Positions 32,302 through 40,879 of a stretch of DNA of 40,879 nucleotides are shown piece after piece; the stretch's first letter is position 1, and the number at the start of each line of letters is the position of its first letter. The position numbers and the translations under genes are program-made. This DNA comes from Delftia acidovorans. Lineage in GTDB: Bacteria > Pseudomonadota > Gammaproteobacteria > Burkholderiales > Burkholderiaceae_C. The stretch is from the NCBI GenBank assembly GCA_031286585.1, contig JAITUC010000048.1, forward strand, positions 1-40,879, read 5' to 3'. The notes beneath the pieces were generated by a model. It was not told the origin of the DNA. It did not search any database and was given only the letters and a program-made list of their open reading frames with translations.

Positions 32302-33420
32302 TCAGCGGGCGCTGCGCCAGACCTCCTGCGCGCGCCCTGCGATCACCTTCTCCAGCACGCTGGCGGTGTCTGAGCCTGCGGCATTCGAAGGCCCCGGCGC
32401 ATAAGCTTGGCCGTCGAAGCGCGGCGCGGGGCTGGCCTGCAGGGCACCGTCTTCGGGCTGCAGATAGACGCCGCGCGCCTGCAGGTGCGGATGGCGGGCA
32501 GCCTCCACGGGACTGAGCACGGCGCCGAAGCAGGCATCGCTGCCCTCCAGCAATTGCTGCCAGTGCGCGCGCGGCCGGGAGGCGAAAAGGGCCTGCAGAT
32601 GCGCGCGCCGCGCGGGCCAGGCGGCACGGTCCCACTGCGGGCCCTGGAACGCAGCGGCATCGGCCAGGCCCAGCCTGTCCAGCAGCAGGGCATGGAATTG
32701 CGGCTCGATGGCGCCCACGGTGATGAAGCCGCCATCGGCACAGGCATAGGTGTCGTAGAACGGCGCGCTGTCGTGGATGCTGTGGCCGCGCTCGTCGGCC
32801 ACCAGCCCGCGCTGGCGCGCATGCAGCATGAGGTTGAGCATGTGCGCCGCACCATCGACGATGGCTGCATCCACCACGGTGCCGCGCCCCGTGGCGCGTG
32901 CCTGCACGATGCCGGCCAGCAGCCCCGTCATCAGGTACATGGCGCCGCCGCCGATGTCGCCCAGCGTGGCAAAGGGCGAGACCGGCCGGGCATCGGCCGG
33001 CGCGCATCCCCACAGTGCGCCCGAGACGGCCGCATAGTTGTTGTCGTGGCCGGCAGCCCGGGCCAGCGGGCCGTCCTGGCCCCAGCCCGTCATGCGGCCA
33101 TAGACCAGGCGCGGGTTGAGGGCCTGGCAGGCCTCGGGTCCCAGGCCCAGGCGCTCCATGGCGCCGGGCCGCATGCCCTCGATCAGCGCATCGGCATCGC
33201 GCACCAGGGCCAGCACCAGGTCACGCCCTTCGGGCGACTTGAGATCGGCAAAGACCGAGCGCTTGCCGCGCGATAGCGCGGAGGCGCCCGCAGCAGGTCC
33301 GGCCTCGGGCCGGACGATGGAGATCACATCGGCCCCCAGGTCCGCCAGATGCATGGCGCAGAACGGCCCCGGGCCGATGCCGCCGATCTCCAGCACGCGC
33401 ACGCTGTCCAGCACCTTCAT
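32302..33420 (-). CDS. alpha-methylacyl-CoA racemase-like CaiB/BaiF protein
   Basis: A 372-aa family III CoA-transferase fold protein. The catalytic residues of alpha-methylacyl-CoA racemase are recognisable: GHDNNYAAVSGAL (the His), DIGGGAMYL (the Asp) and ITVGAIEPQF (the Glu). This favours racemisation of 2-methyl-branched acyl-CoA over CoA transfer. Start MKVLDSVRVLEIGG with GGAGAC upstream. It is 16 bases after a TctC gene on the same strand. Together with the LCAD/IVD-type dehydrogenase at 38312, it suggests a branched-chain acid substrate. Confidence 0.87.
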   Translation of the reverse strand: MKVLDSVRVLEIGGIGPGPFCAMHLADLGADVISIVRPEAGPAAGASALSRGKRSVFADLKSPEGRDLVLALVRDADALIEGMRPGAMERLGLGPEACQALNPRLVYGRMTGWGQDGPLARAAGHDNNYAAVSGALWGCAPADARPVSPFATLGDIGGGAMYLMTGLLAGIVQARATGRGTVVDAAIVDGAAHMLNLMLHARQRGLVADERGHSIHDSAPFYDTYACADGGFITVGAIEPQFHALLLDRLGLADAAAFQGPQWDRAAWPARRAHLQALFASRPRAHWQQLLEGSDACFGAVLSPVEAARHPHLQARGVYLQPEDGALQASPAPRFDGQAYAPGPSNAAGSDTASVLEKVIAGRAQEVWRSAR

Positions 33421-33436
33421 GGCGTCTCCGTCGAAA

Positions 33437-34399
33437 TCAGTCGAGCTGCAGCTGGCGGCTGGTGATCAGCGCGCCCCAGCTCTTGCGGTCGTTGTCCACC
33501 AGCTGGGTGAACTGCGCCTGCGGCATGCCGCCCGGGCGGCCGCCCAGCTCGCGGTAGCGGCGCGCCACCTCGGGGTCCCGGAGCACGGCGATCAGGTTGT
33601 CGGTGAGCTTGCGCACCACGGCGGGTGGTGTCTGCGCGGGCAGGAAGAAGCCCATCCAGCCCACCTTGTCGAAGTCCTGCAGGCCCAGCTCGGTGGCCGT
33701 GGGCACCTCGGGCAGCTCGGGCTCGCGCTGTGCGCCGGTCACGGCGATGGGATGCAGCTTGCCGGCCTTGATGTGCACCAGCGAGGCCGTGAGGTTGTCG
33801 AACATGAACTGCGTCTCTCCCGAGACGATGGCCGCCGTGGCCGGCGCCGAGCCGCGATAGGGCACGTGCACCACGTCCACGCCCGTGCGCTCGCGCAGCA
33901 GCTCGCCCATGAGGTGCGTGGTCTGGCCCACGCCGGCCGAGGAGAACGACAGCTTGCCCGGCGCCTGCCGCGCGGCCTTGAGCAGGTCCTCCAGCGAGCG
34001 CACCGGCGATGCCTGGGGCACGACCAGCACGTTGGAGAACGAGATCATGTCCGTCAGCGCCACGAAGTCCTCGGGCCTGTAGGGCAGCTTCTTGTAGGCC
34101 GTGTAGTTGATGGCGTTGGAGCCCGTATTGCCCACCAGCACCGTATGGCCGTCCGGCTGCGCGCGTGCCACCTGGCTGGCGCCGATGGAGCCGCCCGCGC
34201 CGGGCTTGTTGTCCACGATGACGGGCTGCCCCAGCCGCTCGCCCAGCTTGAGCGCCAGCAGCCGCGCGGGAATGTCGGTGGAGCCCCCGGCCGCGCCCGG
34301 CACGACCAGGGTGATGGGCCGTGTGGGCCAGGCATCGGCTGCAATGGCCGACATGGCGCACATCAGGGCGGCGGCCGCCAGCGTGAGGCGTTTGAACAT
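33437..34399 (-). CDS. Bug/TctC-type solute-binding protein
   Basis: A 320-aa periplasmic protein with a signal peptide (about 1-21, ending AIAADA). Bug blocks: PITLVVPGAAGGSTDIPARLLA, VIVDNKPGAGGSIGASQVAR and LSFSSAGVGQTTHLMGELL. A strong Shine-Dalgarno GAGGAG lies before 34399. Translationally close to the racemase-like gene (16 bases), so a dedicated capture of the catabolic substrate is likely. No tctAB partners in the window. Confidence 0.93.
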   Translation of the reverse strand: MFKRLTLAAAALMCAMSAIAADAWPTRPITLVVPGAAGGSTDIPARLLALKLGERLGQPVIVDNKPGAGGSIGASQVARAQPDGHTVLVGNTGSNAINYTAYKKLPYRPEDFVALTDMISFSNVLVVPQASPVRSLEDLLKAARQAPGKLSFSSAGVGQTTHLMGELLRERTGVDVVHVPYRGSAPATAAIVSGETQFMFDNLTASLVHIKAGKLHPIAVTGAQREPELPEVPTATELGLQDFDKVGWMGFFLPAQTPPAVVRKLTDNLIAVLRDPEVARRYRELGGRPGGMPQAQFTQLVDNDRKSWGALITSRQLQLD

Positions 34400-34456
34400 G
34401 GTGTCTCCTCTTTCAGGTTCCGCGCCTCATGACACTTGGCGCTGTCCAAAAAGCGA

Positions 34457-34545
34457 GGGACACCGAGGAAGGGCCGCCCCGCACCGAGGGTGTCGTCCCC
34501 CTCCCGCTTGCGAGAGAGGGGGAAGGCGCGTAGCGCCTCAGGGGG
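34457..34545 (-). repeat. G+C-rich intergenic repeat, copy A
   Basis: About 90 bases directly after the SDR stop codon, read on the minus strand: CCCCCTGAGGCGC, small inverted repeats (GGCGC-TAC-GCGCC), a C-rich stem region, then CACCCTCGGTGCGGGGCGGC and CCTTCCTCGGTG. Copy B at 39457 is its inverted counterpart with about 80% identity by eye. It is REP-like and occurs in this lineage after stop codons, so a transcription-ending or mRNA-protecting role is possible. Confidence 0.8.
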
Positions 34546-35325
34546 TCATCGAGAATTCATGCGGATGGCTCCATCGAGGCGGATGGTTTCGCCATTGAGC
34601 ATGGGATTTTCAAGAATGTGCAGCGCGGTCAGCGCGTACTCGGACGGGTGGCCCAGGCGTGCGGGGTTGGGCACGGAGGCGGCCAGCGACTGGCGGATGT
34701 TGTCGGGCAGCTTGGCCAGGATGGGCGTGTCGAACAGGCCTGGCGCAATGGTGCAGACGCGGATCATGCGCGTGGCCAGGTCGCGCGCGGCGACGATGGT
34801 CATGCCGATGATGCCGGCCTTGGCCGAGGCGTAGGGAATCTGGCCGATCTGCCCCTCGTAGCCCGCCACCGAGGCCGTGAGCACGCAGGCGCCGCGCTCG
34901 CCTTGCACGGGCTCGTTGCGCGCCATGCTCGCGGCGGTCAGGCGCAGCGTGTTGAAGGTGCCGATCAGGTTCACGCGCACGATGCCCGTGTACTTGTCCA
35001 GCGAGCCGGGGCTGCCGTCCTTCTCCACCAGCCGCAGCGGCCCGCCCACGCCCGCGCAGTGGACCAGGGCACGGAACTCGCCGAAGTCCTCGGCGGCCGC
35101 AATGGCGGCGGCCATCTGGTCGGCGTCGGCCACGTCGGCCTTCACGAAGCGCAGGCGGCTGCCGTGGCGCTGGCGGGCGGCGTCCACCATGGCCGCGCCG
35201 CGCTCCTCGTTCAGGTCCACCGCCACCACGTTCAGGCCGCGCTCCAGCAGCGCCAGGGCCGATGCCTCGCCCAGGCCCGATACGCCGCCCGTCACCAGGG
35301 CCGTCATGTTCTCTTGCAGTTGCAT
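34546..35325 (-). CDS. short-chain dehydrogenase, 3-hydroxyacyl-CoA dehydrogenase type II-like
   Basis: A 259-aa NAD-dependent SDR. Cofactor motif TGGVSGLGEA (about 13-22), catalytic Ser in TASVAGYEGQ, Tyr165-x3-Lys169 in YASAKAG. The sequence APGLFDTPILAKLP resembles HSD17B10 / 3-hydroxy-2-methylbutyryl-CoA dehydrogenases, which accept 2-methyl-branched substrates. It follows the thiolase gene by 22 bases. It would oxidise the 3-hydroxyacyl-CoA before thiolysis. Confidence 0.88.
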   Translation of the reverse strand: MQLQENMTALVTGGVSGLGEASALALLERGLNVVAVDLNEERGAAMVDAARQRHGSRLRFVKADVADADQMAAAIAAAEDFGEFRALVHCAGVGGPLRLVEKDGSPGSLDKYTGIVRVNLIGTFNTLRLTAASMARNEPVQGERGACVLTASVAGYEGQIGQIPYASAKAGIIGMTIVAARDLATRMIRVCTIAPGLFDTPILAKLPDNIRQSLAASVPNPARLGHPSEYALTALHILENPMLNGETIRLDGAIRMNSR

Positions 35326-35347
35326 GGATGCGTCTCCGTTGCCTGGC

Positions 35348-36535
35348 TCACAGGCGTTCGATGATGGTGGCGTTGGCCATGCCGCCGGCCTCGCACATGG
35401 ATTGCAGGCCGTAGCGTGCGCCGCTGTCCTCCAGCGCGTGCAGCATGGTGGTCATCAGGCGGATGCCCGAGGCGCCCAGCGGATGGCCCAGGGCGATGGC
35501 GCCGCCGCGCGGGTTCAGCCGCTCGGGGTCGGCGCCCAGTTCCCTCAGCTCTTTCAGCCAGGCCAGGGGCACGGAGGCAAAGGCCTCGTTGATCTCGCAG
35601 TGGTCCATCTGCTCCAGCCGCATGCCGGCCTTGGCCAGCACGCGCCGCGTGGCGGGAATGGGGGCCGTGAGCATGTACAGCGGATCGTCGCCCACCACGT
35701 CCAGCGCCACGAAGCGCGCACGCGGGCGCAGGCCCAGCTGCTGGGCGCGCTTCTCGCTCATCAGCAGCATGGCGCTGGCGCCGTCGGTCATCTGCGAGGC
35801 ATTGCCCGCCGTGGTGTGCCAGCGGATCTGCGGAAAGCGCGCCGACAGCTCGTCGTTCTGGAACACGGCCTTGAGCGCGCCCAGCTTCTGCGCCGTGGTG
35901 TCCGGGCGGATGGTCTCGTCGGCCATGACGAGGCCGGCTGGCGTGGTGATGCCCACGATCTCGCGCTCGAAGTGCCCGGCCGACTGCGCCGCATGGGCGC
36001 GCTGGTGCGAGCGCGCGGCATAGGCATCCAGTTCCTCGCGGCCCAGGCCCCAGCGCGCGGCCACGAGGTCGGCCGACACGCCCTGGCCCACCAGCCCCGG
36101 CGCAAAGCGCGCATCGAAGCGCGCGCCCGTGGTGTTCTGCCCCATGCGCGAGCTGCCCATTGGCACGCGGCTCATGGACTCCACGCCGCAGGCGATCACC
36201 ATGTCCTGCGTGCCCGACATGATGGCCTGCACGGCAAAGTGCACGGCCTGCTGGCTGGAGCCGCACTTGCGGTCGATGGTGGTGGACGGCACATGGGCCG
36301 GCAGGCCTGCGGCCAGCCAGGCCAGGCGGCCCGGCGTGCCGGCCTGCTCGCCAGCCTGGCTCACGCAGCCGGTGATCACATCGTCCACCGCGCCGGGGTC
36401 GATGCGGTTGCGCTGCACGAGCTGCTCCAGCACCTGGCTGAGCAGATCGACGGGGTGGAGCTGGGCCAGGGCGCCATCGGGCTTGGCCCGGGCCATGGGA
36501 CTGCGGATGGCATCGACGATGACGGGTGTGTTCAT
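35348..36535 (-). CDS. acetyl-CoA C-acyltransferase (thiolase)
   Basis: A 395-aa degradative thiolase. The nucleophile is Cys91 in DRKCGSSQQA; NEAFAS, His351 in GGAIALGHPLGASG and Cys381 in SMCEAGGMANA complete the active site. The sequence style is of the steroid/lipid (FadA5-like) thiolases rather than biosynthetic PhaA. First gene of the thiolase-SDR operon, divergent from the acyl-CoA ligase, with putative operators at 36547-36581 just upstream of its start. Confidence 0.93.
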   Translation of the reverse strand: MNTPVIVDAIRSPMARAKPDGALAQLHPVDLLSQVLEQLVQRNRIDPGAVDDVITGCVSQAGEQAGTPGRLAWLAAGLPAHVPSTTIDRKCGSSQQAVHFAVQAIMSGTQDMVIACGVESMSRVPMGSSRMGQNTTGARFDARFAPGLVGQGVSADLVAARWGLGREELDAYAARSHQRAHAAQSAGHFEREIVGITTPAGLVMADETIRPDTTAQKLGALKAVFQNDELSARFPQIRWHTTAGNASQMTDGASAMLLMSEKRAQQLGLRPRARFVALDVVGDDPLYMLTAPIPATRRVLAKAGMRLEQMDHCEINEAFASVPLAWLKELRELGADPERLNPRGGAIALGHPLGASGIRLMTTMLHALEDSGARYGLQSMCEAGGMANATIIERL

Positions 36536-36545
36536 GCGGATTTAA

Positions 36546-36677
36546 TGAGACTGGAGGTTCATGAAATGAATGATAAGTCTCGAAATTTGCATTGAACAAA
36601 GCGTTTTCCCGGATGAAAAACCGCGAGCAAACAAAAATACTTGCTGAAAACCCGATGAATTCGAGACAGCGGATTCA
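36546..36677. promoter_or_regulatory. divergent promoter with three GAGAC-N6-TTCA sites
   Basis: The 162-base gap between the thiolase and ligase genes is AT-rich. It carries GAGAC-TGGAGG-TTCA (36547-36561), the same motif inverted as TGAA-TGATAA-GTCTC (36567-36581), and GAGAC-AGCGGA-TTCA (36663-36677). The first two form a dyad centred on TTCATGAAATGAA. The motif matches the element at 31477 before the second iclR gene. Confidence 0.6.
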
Positions 36678-36697
36678 AAAAAGCAAAGGAGACAGGC

Positions 36698-38263
36698 GTG
36701 CATGACTTTCACAGCTGGGCCGATGCCCGGCCCGACCGCGTTGCGCTGACCATGGGCGACAGCGGCCAGCAGCACACGGCGGGCGCGCTGGCGCAGCGTT
36801 CGCGCGAGGTGGCGCAGTGGATGGCCGGGCAGGGCCTGGCGGCCGGCGACACGGTGGCCGTGCTGATGGAAAACCGCGTGGAGATCCTGGAGCTGGTGCT
36901 GGCCGCGCGCCTGGCGGGCCTGTACGCGGTGGTCATCAGCACCCACCTGACGGCGCCCGAGGTGGCCTACATCCTGGGCGACAGCGGGGCGCGCCATGTC
37001 TTCGCCTCGGCCGCCACGGCGGCGCAACTGCCGGCCGTGCTGGCCGCCACCGTGCATTCGGTAGACGGGGACTGCGCATCCACGGGCCTGCCGTCGCTGG
37101 CCGATGCCCTGGCCGCCTGGCGCGCGCAGGCGCCCGCGCCCATCGACCTGTCGGGCCGCCCGCTGGGGCGCGACCTGCTGTACTCCTCAGGCACCACGGG
37201 CCGGCCCAAGGGCATCAAGAAGGCGCTGCCGGCGGCGCTCTACCGCACGCAGGCCGACCCCGAATTCCTGGCCTGGCAGCGCAACATGGGCTTTGACGCC
37301 GACACCATCTACCTGTCGCCCGCGCCGCTGTACCACGCCGCCCCGCTGCGCTACTGCCTGCGCACGCTGGACGGCGGCGGCGCGGTGGTGATCACGGCGC
37401 GCTTCGACGCGCAGCAGGCGCTGGCGATGATCGAGCGCTACCGCATCACCCACAGCCAGTGGGTGCCTACCATGCTGGGCCGCCTGCTGCAGCTGCCCGA
37501 GGAGGTGCGGCGCGGCTACGACCTGTCCAGCCACCGCTGCGCCATCCATGCGGCCGCGCCCTGCCCGGTGGCCGTCAAGCAGGCGTTGCTGGACTGGTGG
37601 GGCGACATCCTGCTGGAGTACTACGCAGGCTCCGAAGGCTGCGGCATCACCCTGATCAACTCCGCCGAATGGCGCCGGCGCCCAGGCTCCGTGGGCCGCG
37701 CCAGCTACGGGCGGCTGCGCATCGTGGGCGACGACGGGCAGGAGCTGCCTGCGGGCCAGATCGGCCGCGTGTTCTTCTCGGACGTGGCGCCCTTCGCCTA
37801 CCTCAACGATCCCGCCAAGACCCGCGAGGCCATCGACGAGCGCGGCTGGGCCACCTATGGCGACCTGGGCCATGTGGACGAAGAGGGCTACCTCTTCCTC
37901 AGCGACCGGCGCGCCGACCTCATCCTGTCGGGCGGCGTCAATCTCTATCCGCAGGAGATAGAGAACGCCCTGGCCACGCATCCGGCCGTGCAGGAGGTGG
38001 CCGTGGTCGGCGTGCCCGAGCCCGACTTCGGCGAGCAGCCCATGGCCGTGGTCGTGCTGCGCCAGGGCCACGAGGCCAGTGCCGAGATGGCGCGCGCCAT
38101 CGTCGCCGAGGCGGGCCACACGCTGTCGCGCCTCAAGCGCCCGCAGCGCCTGCAATTCGTGGACGAGCTGCCGCGCCTGCCCACGGGCAAGCTGCTGCGC
38201 CGCGTGCTCAAGGACAGGCTGCGCGAGCAGCCCCAGGCCGGCTTCCACCTGCGCGGCGCCTGA
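36698..38263 (+). CDS. AMP-dependent acyl-CoA ligase
   Basis: A 521-aa ANL-superfamily enzyme that activates an acid as AMP ester and transfers it to CoA. The P-loop-like motif is YSSGTTGRPKG (about 162-172); the aromatic/adenine motif is EYYAGSEGCG; ATYGDLGHVDEEGYLFLSDRRADLI is the A8 hinge; the C-terminal catalytic Lys is in LPTGKLLRR. It starts at GTG 36698 (HDFHSWADARPDRVAL) with AAAGGAGA upstream; an ATG at 36702 is out of frame. First gene of the ligase-dehydrogenase operon, divergent from thiolase. It would feed acyl-CoA to the dehydrogenase 48 bases downstream. Confidence 0.92.
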   Translation: MHDFHSWADARPDRVALTMGDSGQQHTAGALAQRSREVAQWMAGQGLAAGDTVAVLMENRVEILELVLAARLAGLYAVVISTHLTAPEVAYILGDSGARHVFASAATAAQLPAVLAATVHSVDGDCASTGLPSLADALAAWRAQAPAPIDLSGRPLGRDLLYSSGTTGRPKGIKKALPAALYRTQADPEFLAWQRNMGFDADTIYLSPAPLYHAAPLRYCLRTLDGGGAVVITARFDAQQALAMIERYRITHSQWVPTMLGRLLQLPEEVRRGYDLSSHRCAIHAAAPCPVAVKQALLDWWGDILLEYYAGSEGCGITLINSAEWRRRPGSVGRASYGRLRIVGDDGQELPAGQIGRVFFSDVAPFAYLNDPAKTREAIDERGWATYGDLGHVDEEGYLFLSDRRADLILSGGVNLYPQEIENALATHPAVQEVAVVGVPEPDFGEQPMAVVVLRQGHEASAEMARAIVAEAGHTLSRLKRPQRLQFVDELPRLPTGKLLRRVLKDRLREQPQAGFHLRGA

Positions 38264-38311
38264 ACGGCCCTTCACCGTCTTTCCTCATCGACCACCACCG
38301 GATACCGACCC

Positions 38312-39454
38312 ATGCAAGACCTGACCGAGCGCTCCGTCTACCGCGAAGACCATGAACAGTTCCGCGAGCAGGCCCGCCGCTTCTTCGAGCGCGAGATCGT
38401 CCCCCACCATGCCGAATGGGAGCGCCAGGGCATCGTGCCCAAGGAGGTCTGGCGCAAGGCCGGGCGCGAAGGCCTGCTCAACCCCATGCTGCCCGAGCCC
38501 TACGGCGGCGGCGGCGACTTCGGCCATGCAGCCGTGCTGCTGGAGGAGATCGCGCGCACGGGCGCCAGCGGGCTGGGCTTTCCGCTGCATTCGGACATCG
38601 TTGCGCCCTACATCCATGCCTATGGCAGCAAGGCCCAGAAAGACCGCTGGCTGCCGCGCATGGCCGCGGGCGAGCTGATCGGCGCCATCGCCATGACCGA
38701 GCCCGGCGCGGGCAGCGACCTGAAATCCGTGCGCACCACGGCGCGGCGCGAGGGCGATCACTACGTGCTCAACGGCCAGAAGACCTTCATCACCAACGGC
38801 ATCAATTCGGAACTGGTCATCGTCGTTGCCAAGACCGCGCCCGAGATGGGCGCCAAGGGCGTGTCCCTCATCGTGGTCGAGGACGGCATGCCGGGCTTTT
38901 CCAAGGGCCGCAAGCTCGAGAAGATCGGCCTCATGGCGCAGGACACCTCGGAGCTGTTCTTCGACAACGTGCGCGTGCCGGCCGACCACCTGCTGGGCGA
39001 GGAGAACGCGGGCTTCAGGTACCTCATGCACGAACTGGCCCAGGAACGCCTGGTGGTGGCCGTGCGCGCGGCCGCATCCATCGAGGCCTTTTTGCACAAG
39101 ACCATTGCCTACACGCGCGAGCGCAAGGCCTTCGGCCAGCCGGTGTTCGACTTCCAGAACACGCGCTTCAAGCTGGCCGAGGCCAAGGCCCAGGCCACCA
39201 TGCTGCGTGTCTTCGTGGACGACTGCATCGCCCTGCACCTGCGCCGCGCGCTGGCCCCCGACCGCGCCGCCATGGTCAAGCTCAATGCCACGGCGCTGCA
39301 GAACCGCCTGCTCGACGAGTTTCTGCAACTGCATGGCGGCTACGGCTACATGACCGAATACCAGATCGGCCGCGCCTGGACCGATGCGCGCATCGGGCGG
39401 ATCTACGGGGGGAGTGACGAGATCATGAAGGAGATCATCGCTAGGACTCTGTGA
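38312..39454 (+). CDS. acyl-CoA dehydrogenase (IVD/LCAD-type active site)
   Basis: A 380-aa FAD flavoenzyme forming the 2,3-double bond. Signature AIAMTEPGAGSDLKSVRTTA; FITNGINSE; C-terminal RIYGGSDEIMKEII. At the position where medium-chain enzymes carry the catalytic Glu (YEGT), this protein has Gly (YGGS). A Glu is present instead at about 245 in AQERLVVA, the position used by isovaleryl- and long-chain acyl-CoA dehydrogenases. This hints at branched or long substrates. It ends directly before repeat copy B. Confidence 0.93.
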   Translation: MQDLTERSVYREDHEQFREQARRFFEREIVPHHAEWERQGIVPKEVWRKAGREGLLNPMLPEPYGGGGDFGHAAVLLEEIARTGASGLGFPLHSDIVAPYIHAYGSKAQKDRWLPRMAAGELIGAIAMTEPGAGSDLKSVRTTARREGDHYVLNGQKTFITNGINSELVIVVAKTAPEMGAKGVSLIVVEDGMPGFSKGRKLEKIGLMAQDTSELFFDNVRVPADHLLGEENAGFRYLMHELAQERLVVAVRAAASIEAFLHKTIAYTRERKAFGQPVFDFQNTRFKLAEAKAQATMLRVFVDDCIALHLRRALAPDRAAMVKLNATALQNRLLDEFLQLHGGYGYMTEYQIGRAWTDARIGRIYGGSDEIMKEIIARTL

Positions 39455-39456
39455 AG

Positions 39457-39546
39457 CCCCCCTGAGCCGCTGTGCGGCTTCCCCCCTCTCGCTTCGCGGG
39501 GGGAGACGGCACCCTCGGTGCGGGGCGGCCCTTCCTCGGTGCCCCT
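39457..39546 (+). repeat. G+C-rich intergenic repeat, copy B
   Basis: Begins two bases after the dehydrogenase stop: CCCCCCTGAGCCGC, hairpin AGCCGC-TGT-GCGGCT, C-rich/G-rich stem, then CACCCTCGGTGCGGGGCGGC and CCTTCCTCGGTGC. It is inverted relative to copy A at 34457. The remaining ~170 bases to the YecA-like gene show nothing clear beyond an open frame without similarity. Confidence 0.8.
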
Positions 39547-39718
39547 CCTCTGGGGCGCGCCAGTTTCGAAGGTGTGGTCGATGCAAGGGGGAGGGCTTTC
39601 GGGGGCTAGTTCCGACCGGGCGCCACGGGCATGGCGGCGCGGCTACACTGCGGGCCATTCATTCGAGGGGCTGGCCGTGGCCGGTTCCTTCCCCCTGTTT
39701 TCCCCAGAGATTTCCGCC

Positions 39719-40564
<846 letters not shown>

Positions 40565-40573
40565 GAACTAAAG

Positions 40574-40602
40574 ATTGCCACGCCGGGGTTCGGCGTGGCA
40601 AT
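40574..40602 (+). terminator. strong hairpin after the YecA-like gene
   Basis: ATTGCCACGCC (40574-40584) pairs perfectly with GGCGTGGCAAT (40592-40602) over a 7-base loop. It has no T-run. It may end transcription of the YecA-like gene, or belong to the possibly foreign sequence that follows. Confidence 0.45.
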
Positions 40603-40622
40603 CCGTCTATTGAGGAGCTGCT

Positions 40623-40879
40623 ATGAACTTTATTGAGACGAGCGTCAACGGTCTTCCCCTGAACATGGCGGATGGGTTCGGGCCGGGGGTAGCCCACGGC
40701 TTCTCCACCCGACTGGGCGGGGTGAGCGAGGGTATCTACGCCTCCCTCAACCTAGGGCTCAACCGGGGGGATGATCCCAGGAGGGTGCGGGAAAATTTTG
40801 GCCTGTTCTGTGCTGCCGTCGGGGTAGAGCGGGACATGCTGGTTTTCTCCGCCCAGGTTCATGGGGATGCAGTGCGAAT
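40623..40879 (+). CDS. pgeF: PgeF/YfiH-family (polyphenol oxidase-like) protein, 5' part
   Basis: The window ends inside this gene; 85 residues are visible. HGFSTRLGGVSEGIYASLNLG and the later QVHGD match the PgeF/YfiH/LACC1 family, whose members hydrolyse peptidoglycan-editing substrates or act as purine nucleoside enzymes; the His of QVHG is a metal ligand. GAGGAG precedes the ATG. Protein sequence and codon use (AGG-AGG, GGG, CGG, TTT) differ from the rest of the window and resemble Clostridia, not Comamonadaceae. Either a chimeric assembly join or a very recent transfer. Confidence 0.85.
   Translation, partial: MNFIETSVNGLPLNMADGFGPGVAHGFSTRLGGVSEGIYASLNLGLNRGDDPRRVRENFGLFCAAVGVERDMLVFSAQVHGDAVR

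Overview
The window is high-GC (apart from short AT-rich promoter regions) and dense with genes. It looks like a chromosomal segment of a betaproteobacterium of the Comamonadaceae (Delftia/Acidovorax/Comamonas-like). The evidence is the gene order lptA-lptB-rpoN, the Bug-type (TctC) solute-binding proteins, the protein sequences, and a G+C-rich intergenic repeat of the kind scattered through these genomes. This placement is from recall; no search was run. The last ~260 bases (PgeF/YfiH-like gene, 40623 to the end) have different codon use and a Clostridia-like protein, so the right edge may be a chimeric join.

Layout. 1-107: 3' end of a 5S rRNA and the rRNA-operon terminator. 242-2299: class II glutamine amidotransferase, Asp/Glu-racemase-like protein, tautomerase, cysteine-rich CWC protein. 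2380-6991: malate synthase G divergent from a LysR regulator, then a DUF3016 lipoprotein and a DUF2214 membrane protein. 7046-13483: argS, SPOR-domain protein, dsbA, then lptA-lptB-rpoN.

13514-20715 is the most interesting part: an RNA-repair (Rtc) locus. rtcR, a sigma-54 activator with a CARF-type sensor, diverges from a long operon preceded by a textbook sigma-54 promoter (dyad, IHF site, -24/-12). The first ~280 nt of the predicted transcript encode no protein. They contain a domain closed by a 10-bp stem that starts at the predicted +1, followed by two tRNA-like modules whose anticodon loops have shrunk to 3 and 4 nt, and then GNRA hairpins. Next come a duplicated-SPFH slipin, an unrecognised 165-aa protein, rtcB, an RlaP-type nucleotidyltransferase and rtcA. 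Between rtcB and the nucleotidyltransferase lie two mutually exclusive hairpins that could switch translation.

20722-25731: arginase and ornithine cyclodeaminase (arginine to proline), an RlmL-like rRNA methyltransferase overlapping a PIN-domain gene, a guanidine-II (mini-ykkC) riboswitch in front of a SugE/Gdx exporter, and a GNAT acetyltransferase. 25814-26104: a small transcription unit encoding a 25-residue peptide.

26135-39454: catabolic islands. A self-sufficient CYP116B P450 is paired with a TctC protein and a divergent IclR regulator. A second IclR regulator lies beside an acyl-CoA degradation set: alpha-methylacyl-CoA racemase-like CoA-transferase, TctC protein, SDR, thiolase, acyl-CoA ligase and acyl-CoA dehydrogenase. 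A motif GAGAC-N6-TTCA occurs once before this iclR gene and three times in the thiolase/ligase divergent promoter, which points to one regulon. Two inverted copies of an intergenic repeat bracket the SDR-to-dehydrogenase block. A YecA-like UPF0149/SEC-C protein and the foreign-looking PgeF fragment end the window.
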